From contig NZ_JAEKJA010000020.1 in NCBI RefSeq assembly GCF_016411865.1, positions 1 to 64,000 on the forward strand: a stretch of 64,000 bases of DNA, read 5' to 3'. The notes under the pieces were generated by a model, which was given only the letters and a program-made list of their open reading frames with translations, had not been told where the DNA came from and did no database searches. The translations under genes and the position numbers were made by a program. Within the stretch, counting starts at the first letter, position 1; each line of letters opens with the position of its first letter. The stretch comes from Acuticoccus mangrovi. GTDB taxonomy: Bacteria; Pseudomonadota; Alphaproteobacteria; Rhizobiales; Amorphaceae. This document shows, one piece after another, positions 60,868 through 64,000 of this stretch.

Positions 60868-61539
60868 ATGGCAGAGCGGATCCGAACTCAATCCGACATC
60901 GACGATGCCGTGCGGGCGCTGACCGCCCGCGACCCGCGCCTCGCGCGCATCGCCGAGCTGGTGCCGGTGGTGCCGCTGCGGCTGCAGCCGGCGGGGCTCG
61001 CCGGCCTCCTGCGGATCGTCGCCGGCCAGCAGCTGTCCACCCAGTCCGCCGCCGCGGTCTATGGCCGGGTCGAGACCTGCCTCGCCCCGCTCACCGCCGA
61101 GACGATCCTCGCCGCCAGCGACAGCACGATGCGCACCGCCGGCCTCTCGCGCGGCAAGGTGCGCACGTTCCGCGCCGTCGCCGAAGCGGTGGCGGGCGGG
61201 CTCGATCTCCTCGCCCTCGCCGAGGCGGAGACCGCCGAGGCGCGCGCCGCGCTGGAGGACCTCCCCGGCATCGGCCGCTGGACCGCCGATCTCTACCTGA
61301 TGTTCTGCGCCGGCCATCCGGACATCTTCCCCGTCGGGGATCTCGCGGTGCGCCGCGCCACCCAGGACGCCCTCGACCTCGCCGAGGAGCCGCGCCCCGA
61401 CGCGCTCGACGCCATCGCCGAGGCGTGGGCGCCCCACCGCTCCACCGCCGCCCGGCTGATGTGGGCCTACTACCGCTATTCCGGCGCGCCCGCGACGCAG
61501 ACCCCCACCGAGGCGGCAACGGCGGGGTTCCCCTTGTGA
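60868..61539 (+). CDS. DNA-3-methyladenine glycosylase II (AlkA-like, HhH-GPD)
   Basis: A 223-residue base-excision glycosylase with the helix-hairpin-helix LEDLPGIGRWTADLYLMF and the catalytic Asp in PVGDLAVRRATQ. N-terminal helices include RIVAGQQLSTQSAAAVYGRV. It lacks the beta-domain of E. coli AlkA, like other short alphaproteobacterial forms. ATG 60868 has GGGAGAG upstream. The carboxylesterase start overlaps its stop as GTGA. Removes alkylated bases. Confidence 0.9.
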   Translation: MAERIRTQSDIDDAVRALTARDPRLARIAELVPVVPLRLQPAGLAGLLRIVAGQQLSTQSAAAVYGRVETCLAPLTAETILAASDSTMRTAGLSRGKVRTFRAVAEAVAGGLDLLALAEAETAEARAALEDLPGIGRWTADLYLMFCAGHPDIFPVGDLAVRRATQDALDLAEEPRPDALDAIAEAWAPHRSTAARLMWAYYRYSGAPATQTPTEAATAGFPL

Positions 61540-62174
61540 GCCTCCTCACCGGCCCTCGCAAATCGCCGCGCTCGGGCCGGCCGCCGACCTCGCTGGTCGT
61601 CTTCCTCCACGGCTACGGCGCCGACGGGGCGGATCTCATCTCGCTCGCCGACATCTTCGCCCGCGCCCTGCCGAACACCCAGTTCGTGTCGCCCAACGCG
61701 CCGGCGGCGACGCCGATGGGCGGACGCCAGTGGTTCCCCCTCACCATGCGCGACCCCGCCGAGTATGTTCGCGGGGTCGCCGCCGCGGCGCCCTCGCTCG
61801 ACGCCTTCCTCGACGCCGAGCTCGCCCGCTACGCGCTCGACGAGACGGCGCTTGCCCTCGTCGGCTTCAGCCAGGGCACCATGATGGCCCTTCACGTGGG
61901 CTACCGCCGGCCGCGGCCGCTCGCCGCGATCGTCGGCTTCTCCGGCCTCTGCGCCGATCCGGAGCCCGCCGACCTGCCGCCGGTGCCGACCCTCCTCATC
62001 CACGGCACGGCCGACAACATCCTTCCCGCCGGCCACACGCTGCAGGCCGCCACGGCGCTCGGCGGCGCCGGTGTCCCGGTGGAGTTTCATTTCCGCCCCG
62101 GCCTCGCCCACGGCATCGACGAGGACGGCCTCGCCATGGCCGGCGACCATCTCGCCCGCTCCTTGCCGAGGTAA
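61536..62174 (+). CDS. Phospholipase/carboxylesterase (alpha/beta hydrolase)
   Basis: A 212-residue hydrolase of the YpfH/carboxylesterase type. LVVFLHGYGADGADL (oxyanion region), nucleophile Ser in LVGFSQGTMMAL, TLLIHGTADNILPAG with the catalytic Asp, and His in RPGLAHGIDEDG. It begins at GTG 61536 within the glycosylase stop. Substrate unknown; coupling with a repair gene is probably not functional. Confidence 0.9.
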   Translation: MSLLTGPRKSPRSGRPPTSLVVFLHGYGADGADLISLADIFARALPNTQFVSPNAPAATPMGGRQWFPLTMRDPAEYVRGVAAAAPSLDAFLDAELARYALDETALALVGFSQGTMMALHVGYRRPRPLAAIVGFSGLCADPEPADLPPVPTLLIHGTADNILPAGHTLQAATALGGAGVPVEFHFRPGLAHGIDEDGLAMAGDHLARSLPR

Positions 62175-62277
62175 GCATCATGGTGACGCCGAGACGGACA
62201 AGCTTCACATCTCCGTCACGTTGGCGCACGATAACGACGACAGGACTTCTCGCGATTCGGCGAAGAGGGAGAGTAGG

Positions 62278-62835
62278 TTGACCATCGCGGTTCATCCCGA
62301 TGCGCATCCCACGCTGGTACTCAATGCAGACTACCGGCCGCTCAGTTATTACCCCTTGTCTCTCTGGGCTTGGCAGGATGCCATCAAGGCGGTGTTTCTC
62401 GACAGAGTGAACATCGTATCGGAATACTCGGCGGAGGTGCGCAGCCCCTCCTTCCGAATGCGGCTCCCCTCGGTGGTCTCGCTGAAGACCTACATCCGAC
62501 CGGCCCGCTTCCCCGCCTTCACACGCTTCAACGTGTTCCTCCGCGACCGCTTCGAGTGCCAATATTGCGGATCGCCCGACGACCTCACCTTCGACCACCT
62601 CGTTCCGCGCTCGAAGGGCGGCCTCACCACCTGGGACAACGTCGTCACGGCCTGTTCCCCCTGCAATCTGCGCAAGGCCAACAAGAGCTGCAAGGCGGCC
62701 GACATGTTCCCCCGCCAGCACCCCTACCGCCCCACCGTGCAGGACCTGCACAACAACGGCCGCCTCTTCCCGCCCAACTACCTCCACGAAAGCTGGCTCG
62801 ACTTCCTCTACTGGGACACCGAGCTGGAGCCCTAG
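62278..62835 (+). CDS. HNH endonuclease
   Basis: A 185-residue protein of a family conserved across Hyphomicrobiales: LVLNADYRPLSYYPLSLWAW, AVFLDRVNIVSEY and the HNH zinc-finger domain ECQYCGSPDDLTFDHLVPRS with KGG and CSPCNLRK (two CxxC pairs). The start is TTG 62278, preceded by AGGGAGAG; no ATG fits the conserved N-terminus. Role is unknown; solitary, so not a restriction system. Confidence 0.87.
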   Translation: MTIAVHPDAHPTLVLNADYRPLSYYPLSLWAWQDAIKAVFLDRVNIVSEYSAEVRSPSFRMRLPSVVSLKTYIRPARFPAFTRFNVFLRDRFECQYCGSPDDLTFDHLVPRSKGGLTTWDNVVTACSPCNLRKANKSCKAADMFPRQHPYRPTVQDLHNNGRLFPPNYLHESWLDFLYWDTELEP

Positions 62836-63047
62836 ACGCCGCCCCCCCGCCCACGCGGCACCCGCGCGCAAGCCGACACCGTCTCCGAAGCCGCACGGCC
62901 GCGAGCCCCCTTGCCCGCCACGGTGTCGCACGCCCCTTGCGTCGCACCGCACCGACACGACCTCTGCAATTGTTCCAAGTCATGAAAGCAAGGGTCAATG
63001 CTGGGATGCTAAGAGGCTCCGATCCGGCACGGAGGAGCGGTGTTGTC

Positions 63048-63443
63048 GTGAGCCCATCCGAAGCCATCCCCAGCCGACACTTCACCCTGATGAAGACGGG
63101 CGGACGCATCGCGGCCTCCGCCGTCGCCATCGTGCTGACGCTGATGCTGCTCGCGGTGGCCGCGGCCTGGGGCGGCAGTCCCGGAGCCCCGGGCACCCAG
63201 CCGTTTCGGGTCGCCGACGCGTCCTTCGTCCGTCAGGAGGTGCAGACGCCGACGCGGATCATCAGTCCACCCGCCCGCGTCAGGGGTTGCGCCGGCACCT
63301 GCGTCGGCGAGGCGACCACCGTCACCACCTATCGCACGCGCGAGGTCTACTGGTCGCGCGCGACGCCGACGACCGCCCTCCGGCGCACCGCGCCCGCCGC
63401 GGCGACGCTGCGCTGCTCGACCCCCTCCTGCGCCTCGCGCTGA
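63048..63443 (+). CDS. Small exported Cys-containing protein of unknown function
   Basis: A 131-residue protein from GTG 63048, whose ribosome site GGAGGAG is ten bases upstream; ATG 63090 is a shorter alternative. One hydrophobic segment (RIAASAVAIVLTLMLLAVAA) acts as signal or anchor. The mature part is Thr/Arg-rich with two Cys pairs, GCAGTCVG and RCSTPSC. I recognise no family. Real-gene status rests on the ribosome site and signal segment. Confidence 0.5.
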   Translation: MSPSEAIPSRHFTLMKTGGRIAASAVAIVLTLMLLAVAAAWGGSPGAPGTQPFRVADASFVRQEVQTPTRIISPPARVRGCAGTCVGEATTVTTYRTREVYWSRATPTTALRRTAPAAATLRCSTPSCASR

Positions 63444-63547
63444 CGCGGCGTTCGCGACGCCGAAGGCTGCGGCGCACCGCGCAAGCAGGCTTTCCCCTTT
63501 CGCCCAAGATGCCCTAGGTGGATGCTGAACCCATCCGGAGGCATCCT

Positions 63548-63991
63548 ATGCATTACCTGCACACCATGGTCCGCATCACCGATGTGGACGAGTCGCTTGA
63601 TTTCTATTGCAACAAGCTCGGCCTGCGCGAGGTGCGCCGGATGGAGAACGAGAAGGGGCGCTACACCCTGATCTTCCTCGCCGCGCCCGACGACATGGCG
63701 CGCGCGCAGAGCGACGAGAAGAGCCCGATGGTCGAGCTCACCTACAATTGGGACCCGGAAAGCTACCCCAGCGGCCGCAACTTCGGCCACCTCGCCTTCC
63801 GCGTCGACGATATCTACGCCACCTGCCAGCGGCTGATGGACGCCGGCGTGACCATCAACCGCCCGCCGCGGGACGGCTACATGGCCTTCGTGAAGTCGCC
63901 GGACAACATCTCCATCGAGCTGTTGCAGAAGGGCGAGGCGAAGGCCCCGGCCGAGCCGTGGTCGTCGATGGAGAATACCGGCAGCTGGTGA
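63548..63991 (+). CDS. gloA: Lactoylglutathione lyase GloA (glyoxalase I)
   Basis: Converts the methylglyoxal-glutathione adduct to lactoylglutathione. A 147-residue VOC-fold enzyme with metal ligands His6 (HYLHTMVRITD), Glu in VELTYNW, His in NFGHLAFRVDDIY and Glu in ISIELLQKG. Substrate-binding NKLGLREVRRMEN is typical. ATG 63548 has GGAGG upstream. Complete, ending nine bases before the window end. Confidence 0.95.
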   Translation: MHYLHTMVRITDVDESLDFYCNKLGLREVRRMENEKGRYTLIFLAAPDDMARAQSDEKSPMVELTYNWDPESYPSGRNFGHLAFRVDDIYATCQRLMDAGVTINRPPRDGYMAFVKSPDNISIELLQKGEAKAPAEPWSSMENTGSW

Positions 63992-64000
63992 GCCCGCGGC

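Noticed and set aside
62874-62935. GACACCGT and ACGGTGTC separated inverted repeat before the small exported gene
   Set aside because: Eight-bp arms with a long GC-rich loop; expected by chance at this base composition.

Overview
The window is 64 kb of very GC-rich chromosomal DNA. It is almost gap-free, full of short overlapping starts (ATGA and GTGA), and carries gene neighbourhoods typical of alphaproteobacteria of the order Hyphomicrobiales (Rhizobiales). The diagnostic blocks are hisB-DUF2628-hisH-hisA-hisF-hisE-coaA, chvI-chvG-hprK-EIIA(Man)-HPr, pmbA-cysQ-DUF4170-waaA-lpxK, a bcsN/bcsAB cellulose locus and a BA14K-family protein. I cannot name the genus from the sequence alone. I see no rRNA, tRNA, CRISPR array, insertion sequence, integrase or phage module.

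Layout. 0-5.3 kb (minus strand): lipid A/Kdo assembly genes (lpxK, waaA with a long acidic tail, DUF4170) behind a CysQ-like phosphatase and pmbA/tldE. 5.4-7.9 kb: DUF6101 protein, a membrane protein whose 5' end looks frameshifted, and a hotdog thioesterase. 8.0-17.9 kb: cellulose locus, with bcsN divergent from bcsA-bcsB and a large TPR protein; no BcsC barrel and no BcsZ cellulase are present. 18.3-25.9 kb (minus strand): ArsR regulator, BA14K protein with 11-residue repeats, gyrB, a three-gene molybdenum-cofactor maturation set whose last gene has its 3' end copied in a 26-bp tandem array, and a HugZ-like haem protein. 26.0-31.9 kb: the ChvI/ChvG acid/envelope two-component system, HprK, EIIA-Man and HPr, then a GGDEF(degenerate)-EAL protein. 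31.9-36.3 kb: SH3b coiled-coil protein, L,D-transpeptidase-like protein, acyl-CoA synthetase and a small secreted protein. 36.3-44.6 kb: methionine block (ArsR-methyltransferase fusion with a clear operator, metF, metH), then a secreted hydratase-like protein and a membrane TPR protein. 44.6-49.2 kb (minus strand): coaA and the his cluster. 49.3-57.5 kb: pyrF, lipase/esterase, aldo-keto reductase, TauE/SafE transporter, threonine dehydratase-like enzyme, leuB, a decayed RTX remnant, an EamA exporter and a ligase-associated exonuclease. 57.5-64 kb: S24/LexA-like repressor, DUF952, asd, gluQ, alkA-like glycosylase, carboxylesterase, HNH endonuclease, a small Cys-containing exported protein and gloA.

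How the parts may connect. BcsA has an intact PilZ c-di-GMP site, and an EAL protein with all expected phosphodiesterase residues lies 18 kb away, so cellulose output is probably set by c-di-GMP. The ChvGI and PTS genes form one overlapping operon. Methionine, histidine, lysine/threonine (asd) and leucine biosynthesis make up most of the remaining core. The most unusual features are the reduced bcs locus, in which BcsN and the TPR protein share an identical 10-residue linker, the tandem copying of a gene's stop-codon region, the WaaA tail and the probable start-region frameshift at 6.26 kb.
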